A stretch of DNA of 64,000 nucleotides from Comamonas testosteroni TK102 (GCF_000739375.1 NZ_CP006704.1:1860001-1924000); one strand, 5' to 3'. Shown: positions 20,202 to 29,551, counted from the first letter of the stretch. A program made the numbers and translations. Notes: generated from the letters alone by a model not told the origin.

Positions 20202-20459
20202 CTCCAGCGCACCTGACGACATCCACGTCGCTTTGCTTGCGCCGGGCTTGACTTTCCCGATACCTGCTGTCCCTTGTTTCAGAGCCTGCTGGCCTGGAAT
20301 GTGCTTGTCTGCAGAACATGGCTCTGAGACAGGTCTGGGGCGGCTTCACCTGCTCAGGTGTAACTGATCCTGCATTGCATGCGGCGGCTGCCGCATGTGC
20401 ATGACGGGGTTTCGACCCTTTCCTCACTTTATCTGCCCTCAAGAAGGCAGCTGTGTTCT

Positions 20460-21818
20460 ATGTTCAATAGATCGAGAGTGCCGGCTTCTTTCCCGGCCAA
20501 GGCCAGCAAGAATTCTTCTGGCCCTGCACCGTTGCGCAGCCTCAAGCGCTCGGCCGTTTTCGGCATATGTCTCGCTGCAGCTCTGGCTGCGCATGCTCAG
20601 AATGCCAGCAGTGCACCACAAACCAGCGGCACGATTTCCGATCAGGTGCAGCCCAAGCTGACCCTGACGCAACTGGTGCAGACCGTGCTGGACAACAACC
20701 CTGAACTGCGCTCCGTTCAGCAGTCGAGCGTCACCGCTCAGGCGGCTGTGGTCAGCGCCGGTGCTCTGCCCAATCCCAAGCTGGAGTGGAGTCGCGGCGA
20801 CAACAAGGCGCGCCTGGCATCGGCCACGCCTGGCAATGTGCAGACCATGGCGATTTCGGTTCCCATCGAAATGCCTTCGGTGCGCGCTGCGCGCATAGAA
20901 GCCGCTGAAGCCGGGCAGCGGGCATCGGTGCACCAGATTGCCGCATCGCGCAATGCCCTGATTGCCCAGGTCAAGCTCAAGGCCTATGAGGTGGTGCTGC
21001 GGCAGGCGCAGGCACAGGCTGCCTATGACGCCGTCAAGCTGCTGGAGCAGGCCCATGAGCGGGTACGCGTGCGTGTTTCCAGTGGCGAGGCAGCGCGCTA
21101 CGAAATCATCAAGGCCGATGCCGAGCTGATCAACGCGCGCCAGCAGGAGCAATCTGCCCGCCTGCTGGCCGAGCAATCCCAGCTCACGCTCAATCGCCTG
21201 GCCGCAGGCCAGTTGCCCAGCCGCTTTGACCTGGCCCTGTCTTTGCAGGACCCGGTGGCCCAGGCTCAGTTGAAGAACATCAACTGGCAGTCCCATCCGG
21301 AACTGCTGCAGCTGCAGTCCGAGGTGGACAAGGCCGAAGCGCAGAAGAGCGGTGCCAAGGCCAGCCGCTGGCCGGGTCTCGAGCTGCGTTACGCACAGAC
21401 GCGCGAGCCCGATATTCGCAACAACACCGTCGGCGTGAGCATGCAGATTCCTCTGTTCGACCAGCGTCGCGGCCCGATTGAGGAAGCCGCTTCGGAAGCC
21501 GAACGTGCGCGGCTGCGCATGGAAGGCCGCAGGGCCGAGCTGGAGCAGCAGATGCTGCAGGCCTGGAAGGTCATGGAGATGGCGCAGGTGCGCATCAAGG
21601 CCTTGAGCGAAGGGGCGGTGCGCGAGGCTGAATCGGCCCTGCGTGTGGCCGAAGCCGCTTACCGCTATGGCGAGCGAGGCATTCTCGATGTGCTCGATGC
21701 CCAGCGCGTGCTGCGCACGGTGCGTGCCGATCTGCTGGAAGCCCGTTATCAGCTGCAATCGGCCCGGATCGAGCTGGACTTCCTGGCCGGTCGCTATGCC
21801 GAGCCTTCCTCGCTTTGA
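20460..21818 (+). CDS. TolC-family outer-membrane channel of a heavy-metal RND system
   Basis: Outer-membrane component (CzcC/CusC-like) giving the pump an exit duct. 452 residues from the ATG at 20460. An N-terminal signal sequence (FGICLAAALAAHAQ) is preceded by a basic region. Two OEP repeats follow; LTLTQLVQTVLDNNPELR opens the first and YRYGERGILDVLDAQR is the standard motif near the end of the second. Long Ala/Glu/Arg coiled-coil helices are evident. An upstream in-frame start at 20379 would lengthen the leader. Next gene follows after 46 bp. Confidence 0.9.
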   Translation: MFNRSRVPASFPAKASKNSSGPAPLRSLKRSAVFGICLAAALAAHAQNASSAPQTSGTISDQVQPKLTLTQLVQTVLDNNPELRSVQQSSVTAQAAVVSAGALPNPKLEWSRGDNKARLASATPGNVQTMAISVPIEMPSVRAARIEAAEAGQRASVHQIAASRNALIAQVKLKAYEVVLRQAQAQAAYDAVKLLEQAHERVRVRVSSGEAARYEIIKADAELINARQQEQSARLLAEQSQLTLNRLAAGQLPSRFDLALSLQDPVAQAQLKNINWQSHPELLQLQSEVDKAEAQKSGAKASRWPGLELRYAQTREPDIRNNTVGVSMQIPLFDQRRGPIEEAASEAERARLRMEGRRAELEQQMLQAWKVMEMAQVRIKALSEGAVREAESALRVAEAAYRYGERGILDVLDAQRVLRTVRADLLEARYQLQSARIELDFLAGRYAEPSSL

Positions 21819-21864
21819 GCTTTCAAAGTCAAGACCACGTTTTCGCATTTTTTGAATTCGCTTT

Positions 21865-23073
21865 ATGTCTTCTCATCATCATTCCAGGACTGCGCGTCCT
21901 GCCTCTCTGGTTCTGGCACTGGCGCTGGCCGGGCTGACAACATTGACCCTGACCGGCTGCGGCAAGGACGAGCAGGCGACTGCTGCGGTTGCTGCTGCAG
22001 ATACCAAGGCTGAGCTGGACCCCATGGAGGTGGTTGTCTCGGCCGAAATGGCGACCAACTTCAAGACCGCAGCGGTAGCGCAGGCCGAGGTCGCATCGGT
22101 GCAGGAAATTGCCGGTCGCATCGAAGCCAACGAGCGCAGGGTCACCCGTATCGGTGCGGCCGTGACAGGCCGTGTGACCGAGGTGCTGGCCGAAACCGGC
22201 GATCGCGTCAAAACAGGCCAGACCCTGGCGCGCGTCGCCAGCCCCGAGCTGACCACGGCTCAGCTGGCCTATATGCGTGCCAGCGCCACAGCGACTCTGG
22301 CCGAGCGCTCCGTAGAGCGGGCGCGTCAGCTGATTGCTGCAGACGTGATTGGCTCTGCAGAACTGCTGCGCCGCGAATCCGAAGTGCAGATTGCCCGCGC
22401 AGAGCTGCGGGCGGCAGGCGATCAGCTCAAGCTGATGGGCTTGTCCGCCGATGCGCTGAGCAGTTTGCGCGCCAAGGGGAATGTGGCACCGAATGCCGCC
22501 ATCACGGCTTCTGCCGCCGGTATCGTGATCGAGCGCCAGGTCAGCCAGGGTCAGGTGGCACAGCCTGGAGATCCTCTGTTCACCGTGGCGGATCTATCCA
22601 ACGTCTGGGTGGTCGGCGCCTTGCCCGAGCAGATTGCACGCAGCGTGCAGACTGGTCAGAACGTGCAGGTCGATGTGCCGGCGCTGGGGCTGACCGTCGA
22701 GGAGACGCCCATCTCCGGCAAGATCATCTACGTGGGTGACACCGTGTCGCCCGAAACCCGCACCGTGACCATCCGTACTCAGGTGGACAACAAGGATCTG
22801 GCGCTCAAGCCCCAGATGCTGGCCACCATGAAGATTCAGGGGGCCATGGAGAAGACTCTGGCGATCCCAGCACTGGCAGTGGTCCGCGAGAACGACAGGG
22901 ACCATGTCTACGTCAAGAAGGCCGAAAACCACTACCGCCTGACTCCGGTGGAGCTGGGTGCGACGAGCGCTGGTCTGCGGCCTGTGATCAAGGGGCTGGG
23001 TGAAGGCACGCAGATCGTGGTCGAAGGTGCATTCCACCTGAACAACGAGCGCAAGCGCGCAGAACTGGAGTAA
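21865..23073 (+). CDS. RND efflux periplasmic adaptor (lipoprotein)
   Basis: Membrane-fusion protein (CzcB/CusB-like) linking pump and channel. 402 residues. A lipoprotein signal ends TLTLTGC with the lipidated Cys at 32. Domains in order are the barrel-sandwich half-motif (VTRIGAAVTGRVTEVLAETG), an alpha-hairpin rich in Ala/Glu/Arg, the second lipoyl half (AAGIVIERQVSQGQVAQPGD), a beta barrel and a membrane-proximal domain (AVVRENDRDHVYVKK). No Met-rich N-terminal metal site like that of CusB is obvious. It ends 4 bp before the pump gene. Confidence 0.92.
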   Translation: MSSHHHSRTARPASLVLALALAGLTTLTLTGCGKDEQATAAVAAADTKAELDPMEVVVSAEMATNFKTAAVAQAEVASVQEIAGRIEANERRVTRIGAAVTGRVTEVLAETGDRVKTGQTLARVASPELTTAQLAYMRASATATLAERSVERARQLIAADVIGSAELLRRESEVQIARAELRAAGDQLKLMGLSADALSSLRAKGNVAPNAAITASAAGIVIERQVSQGQVAQPGDPLFTVADLSNVWVVGALPEQIARSVQTGQNVQVDVPALGLTVEETPISGKIIYVGDTVSPETRTVTIRTQVDNKDLALKPQMLATMKIQGAMEKTLAIPALAVVRENDRDHVYVKKAENHYRLTPVELGATSAGLRPVIKGLGEGTQIVVEGAFHLNNERKRAELE

Positions 23074-23077
23074 GCCC

Positions 23078-26000
23078 ATGATTGCCTCCATGATTCGTGC
23101 CGCGCTATCGCAGCGGCTGGTGGTGGTCGTGCTGGCGCTGGTGATGTGTGGATTCGGCCTGCGTGCTGCCATGAATCTGTCGGTGGATGCCTTCCCCGAT
23201 GTGACCAATGTGCAGGTTCAGGTGGCCACCGAAGCTCCCGGCCGCTCGCCCGAGGAAATCGAGCGTTTTGTGACCGTGCCTCTGGAAATTGCCATGACGG
23301 GCTTGCCCGGCCTGGCCGAGATGCGCTCGCTCAACAAGAGTGGCCTGTCCATCATCACGCTGGTGTTCACCGAAGCGACCGATGTGTACTTTGCCCGCCA
23401 GCTGGTGACAGAGCGCCTGATCGAAGTCACGCCGCGCATGCCTGAAGGCATCGTGCCGGTGCTGGGGCCGGTATCCACGGGCCTGGGCGAGGTCTACCAG
23501 TACACGCTTGATCATCCCGATGATGGCGAGCGCGAGCTGACCCAGGCGGAGCTGACGGAGCGCCGCACCATCCAGGACTGGGTGGCGCGGCCCTTGCTGC
23601 GCTCCATTCCCGGTGTGGCTGAAATCAACTCCCAGGGCGGCTATGTCAAGCAGTACCAGGTGCTGGTCGATCCTGCTCGTCTGCGTCATTACAACCTGAG
23701 CGTGCGCCAGGTGGTGCAGGCCGTGGCGGACAACAATGCCAATGCCAGCGGCGGCATTCTGCCCCAGGTGACCGAGCAGTATCTGATCCGCGGCGTGGGC
23801 ATGATCCGCTCCCTGGATGACATCGGCAACATCGTGCTCAAGGAGCAGGGTGGCGTGCCGGTCTATGTGCGCGATGTGGCCAAGGTGCAGATCGATGCCG
23901 AGGTCCGCCAGGGCGCCATCATCAAGGGCGGCTATACCGAAAGCGTCTCCGGCATCGTGCTGATGATGCGCGGAGGCAATGCCAAGGAGGTAGTGACCCG
24001 CGTGAAGGAGCGCGTGGCGGAGATCAACTCCAAGGGTATGCTGCCTGGCGGTCTGCAGATCGTTCCCTACTACGACCGTACCGATCTGGTCGATTCCGCC
24101 CTCTGGACCGTGGGCAAGGTGCTGATCGAAGGCATCTTCCTGGTGGTGGTGGTGCTGTTCATTTTCCTCGGCGATGTGCGCTCCAGCCTGATCGTGGTCG
24201 CGACGCTGGTCATCACGCCGCTGACGACCTTCATACTGATGAACAGATACGGCATTTCTGCCAACCTGATGTCCTTGGGAGGGCTGGCCATTGCCATCGG
24301 CCTGATGGTGGATGCCACCGTGGTGGTGGTGGAAAACGTGTTCCACAAACTGGGGCAGGCTGGCGATTCGCGTGGCGAACGCATTCGCACCGTGCTGTCT
24401 GCCACCGTGGAAGTGGCCACGCCCACCATCTTCGGCATTGCCATCATCATTCTGGTGTTCCTGCCGCTGATGACGCTGCAAGGCATTGAAGGCAAGATGT
24501 TCGGTCCGCTGGCGCTGACCATCGCCATGGCTCTGGCCATCTCGCTGGCGGTTTCGCTGTTCCTGTCTCCTGTGCTGTGCTCCTACTTCCTCAAGGGCGG
24601 CGCAGACCACGACACCAAGCTGATCGCCTTCCTCAAGCGCCACTATCTGCGTCTGCTCGACGGCGCGACTGCGCGCAATCGCCTGACTCTGGCTGTGGCC
24701 GTGGCTCTGCTGATCGGCTCGCTGGGACTGTTCCCGTTCCTGGGCAAGTCCTTTATGCCGACCATGAAGGAAGGGGCGCTGACGCCGCAGATCAACCGCG
24801 TGCCCAGCATTTCCCTGGATGAATCCATCCGCATGGAAATGGCTGCCATGAAGGAAGTGGCGCAGGTGCCAGGCGTGAAGTCCGTGGTGTCCAAGCTCGG
24901 TCGGGGCGAATCGCCTGCCGATCCTGCAGGCCCCAACGAGTCCGACCCCATCGTGCTGCTGGACCCCGAGTCCGAGCGCAGCCAGGACGAGATCGACGAA
25001 GACATCCGTCAGCGTCTGTCCAAGATTCCCGGGGTGCAGATTGTGCTGTCACAGCCCATCTCCGAGCGTGTGGACGAAATGGTGACGGGCGTGCGCTCGC
25101 AACTGGCCGTCAAGGTGTTTGGTGATGAGCTGGAAGACCTCAAGGAAGTCTCCGAGCAGGTGGCGCGTATTCTGAAGAGCGTCTCCGGCAGCACCGACAT
25201 CCGTGTCGAGCGACTCTCGGGACAGCAAGCCCTGACGGTGGACATCGATCGCAAGGCGATCGCCCGCCACGGTCTGAACGTGGCCGATGTTCAAAGCCTG
25301 CTGGAGTCCGCCATCGGCGGCAAGGATGTCACGACCTTGTATGAGGGCGAGCGTCGCTACTCGGTGGTGGTGCGCTTCCCCGAGTCCTATCGCGGCTCGT
25401 CCGAGGCCATCGGAGCAACGTTGCTGACCACGGCTACCGGCGCGCAAGTGCCGCTGAGCAGTCTGGCCAGGATCGAACTGGTGGATGGACCGGCACAGAT
25501 CAGCCGCGAAGGCGGCAAGCGTCGTGTGGTGGTGGGGGCCAATGTGGAGGGGCGCGACCTGGCGGGCTTTGTGGCCGAGGTCGAGCAGCGCCTGGCCAAG
25601 GAGGTCAAGCTGCCCGATGGCTATTACTTCAAGTTCGGCGGTCAGTTCGAGAACATGGAGCGCGCCATGGGAACGCTGCAGGTGATCGTTCCGCTGACCA
25701 TCGTCGCCATCTTCTTCCTGCTGTTCCTGCTGTTCAACTCCATCAAGCTGGCAAGCCTGATCATTCTGGTTCTGCCCTTCGCTTCGATTGGCGGGCTGAT
25801 CGGTCTGTTCGTCACGGGGGAGTATGTCAGCGTGCCGGCTTCCGTAGGCTTTATTGCCCTGTGGGGTATCGCCGTGCTCAATGGTGTGGTGCTGGTCTCC
25901 AGCATTCGCCATCTGCGACAGGAGGGAATGGAAGTGGCCGAGGCCGTGCGTGAAGGCTGTACCCAGCGTTTCCGTCCGGTGATGATGACTGCCACCGTGG

Positions 26001-26167
26001 CCTTGCTGGGTCTGGTGCCGTTCCTGTTCGCAACCGGTCCGGGCTCCGAGGTTCAGCGTCCGCTGGCCATTGTGGTGATCGGTGGTCTGATCACATCGAC
26101 CCTGCTGACCCTGGTGGTGCTGCCCACGCTGTACCGCTGGTTTGACGAGAAGCCGACCGAGGCTTGA
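23078..26167 (+). CDS. Heavy-metal efflux RND pump, CusA/CzcA family
   Basis: Inner-membrane proton-driven pump, 1029 residues with the standard 12-helix, two-repeat layout. The TM4 motif reads AIAIGLMVDATVVVVENVFH. It has the MVDA..V..EN form found in CusA/SilA-type pumps rather than the DFG...DGA form of CzcA, so monovalent copper/silver is slightly favoured, but the metal cannot be fixed from sequence alone. Other landmarks are the N-terminal helix LVVVVLALVMCGFGLRAAM and the PEEIERFVTVPLEIAMTGLP porter segment. The gene is tightly coupled to the adaptor and to the PII-like gene. Confidence 0.93.
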   Translation: MIASMIRAALSQRLVVVVLALVMCGFGLRAAMNLSVDAFPDVTNVQVQVATEAPGRSPEEIERFVTVPLEIAMTGLPGLAEMRSLNKSGLSIITLVFTEATDVYFARQLVTERLIEVTPRMPEGIVPVLGPVSTGLGEVYQYTLDHPDDGERELTQAELTERRTIQDWVARPLLRSIPGVAEINSQGGYVKQYQVLVDPARLRHYNLSVRQVVQAVADNNANASGGILPQVTEQYLIRGVGMIRSLDDIGNIVLKEQGGVPVYVRDVAKVQIDAEVRQGAIIKGGYTESVSGIVLMMRGGNAKEVVTRVKERVAEINSKGMLPGGLQIVPYYDRTDLVDSALWTVGKVLIEGIFLVVVVLFIFLGDVRSSLIVVATLVITPLTTFILMNRYGISANLMSLGGLAIAIGLMVDATVVVVENVFHKLGQAGDSRGERIRTVLSATVEVATPTIFGIAIIILVFLPLMTLQGIEGKMFGPLALTIAMALAISLAVSLFLSPVLCSYFLKGGADHDTKLIAFLKRHYLRLLDGATARNRLTLAVAVALLIGSLGLFPFLGKSFMPTMKEGALTPQINRVPSISLDESIRMEMAAMKEVAQVPGVKSVVSKLGRGESPADPAGPNESDPIVLLDPESERSQDEIDEDIRQRLSKIPGVQIVLSQPISERVDEMVTGVRSQLAVKVFGDELEDLKEVSEQVARILKSVSGSTDIRVERLSGQQALTVDIDRKAIARHGLNVADVQSLLESAIGGKDVTTLYEGERRYSVVVRFPESYRGSSEAIGATLLTTATGAQVPLSSLARIELVDGPAQISREGGKRRVVVGANVEGRDLAGFVAEVEQRLAKEVKLPDGYYFKFGGQFENMERAMGTLQVIVPLTIVAIFFLLFLLFNSIKLASLIILVLPFASIGGLIGLFVTGEYVSVPASVGFIALWGIAVLNGVVLVSSIRHLRQEGMEVAEAVREGCTQRFRPVMMTATVALLGLVPFLFATGPGSEVQRPLAIVVIGGLITSTLLTLVVLPTLYRWFDEKPTEA

Positions 26168-26187
26168 TTTGAGAAAGGAGTGATCCG

Positions 26188-26523
26188 ATGACGATGAAAG
26201 AAATCCGCGCCATCGTGCGTCCCAGCCGGTTGGAGCGCCTGCGTACCGAGTTGCGTGCGATTCCGAACTTTCCCGGCGTGACAATCTTCAAGGCCGAAGG
26301 TTTTACGGCCCCTGCTGCCGTGGACAAGCGCACGGTCAAGGATGAGCTGACCGATTTTTCGGACAAGCTCATGGTTTGCGTGATCGTGGAGGAGTCCATG
26401 GTGGCGGTGATTCGCGAAGCCATCGTCGCTGCCTGCCGCACCGGCCAGATTGGCGATGGTCTGGTCTGGACGGTGGATATCGGCGAAATGCATCGCATCC
26501 GCGATGGTGGTGCAGTGAGCTGA
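26188..26523 (+). CDS. PII-like protein linked to metal efflux (PII-NG type)
   Basis: 111-residue homologue of PII signal proteins. The start at 26188 follows AAAGGAG at 8 nt. The C-terminal motif GDGLVWTVDIGEMHRIRDG corresponds to the PII nucleotide-binding end (GDGKIF...RIRTGE), but the T-loop region (GFTAPAAVDKRTVKDELTDF) lacks the Tyr and the RGxE motif of GlnB/GlnK. A PII subgroup (PII-NG) is known to sit beside CusA/CzcA-type genes, and this gene 20 bp after the pump fits that pattern. It probably senses a nucleotide or metal to control the pump; that is inference. Confidence 0.8.
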   Translation: MTMKEIRAIVRPSRLERLRTELRAIPNFPGVTIFKAEGFTAPAAVDKRTVKDELTDFSDKLMVCVIVEESMVAVIREAIVAACRTGQIGDGLVWTVDIGEMHRIRDGGAVS

Positions 26524-26544
26524 TAGTGCCCGTTGGCTGACAAG

Positions 26545-26571
26545 AAGGGATGCGCTGTGCATCCCTTTTTT
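26545..26571 (+). terminator. Terminator of the efflux operon
   Basis: AAGGGATGC / GCATCCCTTTTTT, 9-bp stem, 5-nt loop. Confidence 0.88.
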
Positions 26572-26620
26572 CATGCTTTCGACAAATTGTTGGTGGTTTG
26601 GAAAAAGCAGCGAAAACCCT

Positions 26621-26630
26621 GTGCTACAAT
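26621..26630 (+). promoter_or_regulatory. -10 region for the third tRNA block
   Basis: GTGCTACAAT, with TG 2-4 nt upstream resembling an extended -10, lies 41 bp before tRNA-Ala copy 3. The -35 is poor (A-rich), so this differs from the promoter at 18503-18532. Confidence 0.45.
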
Positions 26631-26670
26631 TTTTGCATTGCAGCAGAGAAACACTGTTTCATTGCTTCAA

Positions 26671-26746
<76 letters not shown>

Positions 26747-26792
26747 AAATTTAATGACGGCGAGTCGCAAGACTCGAATCGTTCTAGGAATT

Positions 26793-26868
26793 GACCCTAT
26801 CGTCTAGAGGCCTAGGACATCACCCTTTCACGGTGAGTACCGGGGTTCGAATCCCCGTAGGGTCGCCA
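26793..26868 (+). tRNA. tRNA-Glu(TTC), copy 4
   Basis: Same 76-nt gene as the other copies. Confidence 0.97.
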
Positions 26869-26916
26869 AGTTTGAAGCGCTTGCAGCTACATGATATGTA
26901 GCAAAGCTTCCTGCCA

Positions 26917-26993
26917 GGAGTGGTAGTTCAGTTGGTTAGAATACCGGCCTGTCACGCCGGGGGTCGCGGGTTCGAGTCCCGTCCACTCCGCCA
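26917..26993 (+). tRNA. tRNA-Asp(GTC), copy 4
   Basis: Same 77-nt gene as the other copies. Confidence 0.97.
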
Positions 26994-26998
26994 GATTC

Positions 26999-27036
26999 AA
27001 AAAGCCGCAATCAAGCAATTGATTGCGGCTTTTTCT
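26999..27036 (+). terminator. Terminator after the third tRNA block
   Basis: Same long stem as at 19531-19568 (GCCGCAATCAA / TTGATTGCGGC) with a T-rich tail. Confidence 0.9.
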
Positions 27037-27054
27037 TTGTCCGGAACTCAAAGA

Positions 27055-27077
27055 AAAGGCCTTGGGACAAGGCCTTT
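27055..27077 (-). terminator. Terminator of the SDR gene
   Basis: AAAGGCCTTG / CAAGGCCTTT with a 3-nt loop; on the minus strand it is followed by TCTTTGAG. Confidence 0.7.
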
Positions 27078-27085
27078 GACCTTCA

Positions 27086-27844
27086 TTACTTGGGGGCCAT
27101 GCGAATGGCGCCATCCAGGCGGATGACTTCTCCGTTGAGCATGTCGTTCTCCAGAATCTGCTTGACCAGCTTGGCGTAATCCTCTGGCTTGCCCAGACGG
27201 CTCGGGAAGGGCACGCTGGCGGCCAGCGCATCCTGCACTTCCTGGGGCATGGTGAACAGCATGGGAGTGCCGAAGATGCCGGGAGCAATCGTCATATTGC
27301 GGATGCCACTGCGTGCCAGGTCGCGGGCAATGGGCAAGGTCATGCCGACCACGCCGCCCTTGGAAGCCGAGTAGGCAGCCTGTCCGATCTGGCCGTCATA
27401 GGCCGCAACGCTGGCGGTGGAGATCAGAACGCCGCGTTCGCCTGTAGGCTCTGGCTCATTCTTGCTCATGGCATCGGCCGCCAGTCGAATCATGTTGAAG
27501 GTGCCGACCAGGTTGACCATGATGGTCTTGGTATAGACGGCCAGGCTGTGCGGGCCACTCTTGCCTACGGTTTTTTCGGCCGGTGCAATGCCGGCGCAGT
27601 TGATCAGGCCGGCCAGCTTGCCCAGGCTGGTGGCTTTGGCGACCACGGCCTGACCGTCGGCCTCATTGCTGACATCGCAGCGCAGATAGACGCCGCCGAT
27701 CTCGCTGGCCACGGCCTCGCCGCGCTCTGCATTCATGTCGGCAATCACGACCTTGCCGCCATTGGCGGCGAGCATGCGCGCTGTGCCTTCACCCAGGCCC
27801 GAAGCGCCACCGGTCACGATGAATACGCGATCCTGAATCTGCAT
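27086..27844 (-). CDS. Short-chain dehydrogenase, 3-hydroxyacyl-CoA dehydrogenase type (HSD10-like)
   Basis: NAD-dependent oxidoreductase of 252 residues. AAGGAG precedes the ATG at 27844. The cofactor motif TGGASGLG is at residues 11-18, NCAG at about 82-85, and the catalytic triad is S145, Y158, K162 ([20 protein letters not shown]). The overall pattern resembles the HSD17B10 group, which oxidises 2-methyl-3-hydroxybutyryl-CoA in isoleucine breakdown and other short 3-hydroxyacyl-CoAs. A LiuR-like palindrome lies 32 bp upstream and supports a place in branched-chain amino acid or acyl-CoA catabolism. Substrate is inferred. Confidence 0.85.
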   Translation of the reverse strand: MQIQDRVFIVTGGASGLGEGTARMLAANGGKVVIADMNAERGEAVASEIGGVYLRCDVSNEADGQAVVAKATSLGKLAGLINCAGIAPAEKTVGKSGPHSLAVYTKTIMVNLVGTFNMIRLAADAMSKNEPEPTGERGVLISTASVAAYDGQIGQAAYSASKGGVVGMTLPIARDLARSGIRNMTIAPGIFGTPMLFTMPQEVQDALAASVPFPSRLGKPEDYAKLVKQILENDMLNGEVIRLDGAIRMAPK

Positions 27845-27875
27845 GAACTGTCTCCTTGTTTGATGTCCATTGACG

Positions 27876-27891
27876 TTGACGTAAACGTCAA
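27876..27891. promoter_or_regulatory. LiuR-like operator upstream of the SDR gene
   Basis: TTGACGTAAACGTCAA: perfect 7-bp arms TTGACGT/ACGTCAA around AA. It resembles the binding motif of LiuR, the MerR-family regulator of branched-chain amino acid degradation in proteobacteria. No regulator gene is in the window. Confidence 0.5.
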
Positions 27892-27936
27892 TTATGCACA
27901 GGGCGGAAGAGCTGGCGACCTGAGGAAAGCGCGCAT

Positions 27937-27968
27937 AAAAAAAAGCCCAATCACGGGGATTGGGCTTT
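27937..27968 (-). terminator. Terminator of the phasin gene
   Basis: AAAGCCCAATC / GATTGGGCTTT stem; the minus strand continues with a T8 tract. Confidence 0.8.
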
Positions 27969-28116
27969 GAAGGGATCCATGAAACGGGGGTTTCAGGAGG
28001 ATCCAAGGAGACAACTTGCGCAAGGTCGGCATTCACATCAACGCATGCCGACCTGACATGCTGGTGATTATAGGGTAAACCCTAGGTCTTTGCCAAGCAT
28101 GCCAATAACCATGTGC

Positions 28117-28665
28117 TTAACGCTTGGCAGTGGTAGTGGCCTTGACAGCTTCGGTTGCTGTCTTGGTAGCCGCGTTGAAATTGGCTTCGGCCATGTCGGA
28201 GGCTTGCTTGACCGCTTTTTGCACGGATTCGAAAGCGTTGTTGGCGGCAGAGACGGCGCTCTTGACCATGGCCACAGCGGACTCGGAGCCGGCAGGCGCA
28301 TTCTTCGTGGAATTGTCCAGCAGGGAGTTGAAGCTCTTGCGGGCTTCGGTGGATTGCACTTCCAGAGCCTTGTTGAATTCGCCGGCAGTGTTGCTGGCAA
28401 TGTCATACAGATGGCGGCTGTAGGAAGCAGTCTTTTCGGCCAAAGGCTGGAACAGGCCGGCTTGCAGAGTCAGCAGTTCCTGGGCGTCCTTGACGCTTAG
28501 CACGGCTTGGGTGTGCTGGGCAGCTTCGGTCAAGGCGGCACGCGAAGCGGTGACGTTCAGTTCCACCAGCTTTTCCACGCCTTCGAAAGCTTTGCTGGTC
28601 AGGCCGAACAGCGTCTCGAAGTGGGCTTTTTGTGCGCTCAGGATTTGGTCAGGGGTCAGGCTCAT
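28117..28665 (-). CDS. phaP: Phasin
   Basis: Coats polyhydroxyalkanoate granules and controls their size. 182 residues, predicted almost wholly helical and Ala-rich, beginning [20 protein letters not shown], the usual start of the Burkholderiales phasin (TIGR01841) family. GGAG precedes the ATG at 28665. The Lys/Ala/Thr-rich tail is typical. Its promoter region carries three TGC-rich repeats that could bind PhaR. No PHA synthase gene is in the window. Confidence 0.92.
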   Translation of the reverse strand: MSLTPDQILSAQKAHFETLFGLTSKAFEGVEKLVELNVTASRAALTEAAQHTQAVLSVKDAQELLTLQAGLFQPLAEKTASYSRHLYDIASNTAGEFNKALEVQSTEARKSFNSLLDNSTKNAPAGSESAVAMVKSAVSAANNAFESVQKAVKQASDMAEANFNAATKTATEAVKATTTAKR

Positions 28666-28755
28666 AGCAATTCTCCAAAATTACGGATCAAACAAAGGGA
28701 TCGGACCGGAGGAAACTTCTGCTCTGACATGGCCGCTAGCTCTGAGCCAGTTCTA

Positions 28756-28831
28756 TGTTGCAGTGCAGCATGAGTGCATTGTGAAAGAGAATTTGCAGCA
28801 ATGCAAGCTTTAATTTGTTGCGTTGCAGCAA
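28756..28831. promoter_or_regulatory. PhaR-like TGC repeats upstream of phaP
   Basis: Three related sites, at 28756-28770 (TGTTGCAGTGCAGCA), 28793-28806 (TTGCAGCAATGCAA) and 28815-28831 (TTGTTGCGTTGCAGCAA), in the 353-bp gap between phaP and the divergent thioesterase gene. Phasin promoters are commonly repressed by PhaR through TGC/GCA-rich dyads. The rest of this gap holds no gene that I can support. Confidence 0.4.
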
Positions 28832-29018
28832 AAAGATTGATGACTCTTTGTTTTCGATAAGTATTTGATTTTTAAAAACTTTGTTATGTCTGATAACTGA
28901 CAAAAAAAATCCATAGCTGTGTTTTTTGATGCGCTGCGTCATGTGTTGGCGAGCAGTGACTTCCAGGCCCTGTCGCGGTGGTGCTGGCGGCGCCTGGGCT
29001 CCTCTGCACAATGGCTGC

Positions 29019-29498
29019 ATGACTGCATCCTCCGACCATGGCAAACCCTTGCGCGCCCAGCCACAGGCGCGTGACTCCTATCCTGTGTTTCGCGACATCA
29101 GCACGCGCTGGTCGGATAACGATGTCTACGGTCATGTGAACAACGTCATCTACTACAGCTGGTTCGATACTGCGGTCAACGCCTATCTGATAGAGCAGGG
29201 CGCGCTGGATATCCATGAAGGCCAGACGATCGGCCTGGTCATAGAGACGCAGTGCAATTACTTTGCCTCGCTGGCTTTTCCGCAGCGGGTACAGGCAGGC
29301 ATTCGCGTGGCCCATCTGGGCAGCTCCAGCGTGCGCTACGAGGTGGGGCTGTTTGCTGAGGGCGAGAGCCAGTCGGCTGCTGCCGGGCATTTTGTACATG
29401 TCTATGTCGACAGACAGTCGCGTCGGCCCGTGGCCTTGCCCCAGGCCTTGCGTGCGGCCCTGCAGCCGCTGCTGCCTGCAGAGCCGGTTGGCGAATAG
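29019..29498 (+). CDS. Acyl-CoA thioesterase, hotdog fold (4HBT/YbgC-like)
   Basis: 159-residue cytosolic thioesterase hydrolysing acyl-CoA thioesters. The active-site motif DNDVYGHVNNVIYYSWFDT (residues 33-51) is the 4-hydroxybenzoyl-CoA thioesterase type, with the catalytic Asp at the start and GHVNN after it. The ATG at 29019 is the first in-frame start without low-complexity leader. It is divergent from phaP. Chain length preference cannot be read from sequence. Confidence 0.87.
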   Translation: MTASSDHGKPLRAQPQARDSYPVFRDISTRWSDNDVYGHVNNVIYYSWFDTAVNAYLIEQGALDIHEGQTIGLVIETQCNYFASLAFPQRVQAGIRVAHLGSSSVRYEVGLFAEGESQSAAAGHFVHVYVDRQSRRPVALPQALRAALQPLLPAEPVGE

Positions 29499-29499
29499 T

Positions 29500-29551
29500 A
29501 AAAAAGATAGCTTCTTGCGTATGCCTGTCAAGCGTTCAAGGGCGATTTGAA
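29500..29551. repeat. Dispersed intergenic palindrome, copy 4
   Basis: AAAAAGATAGCTTCTTGCG, a spacer, then AAGCGTTCAAGGGCGATTT; directly after the thioesterase gene. Confidence 0.55.
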
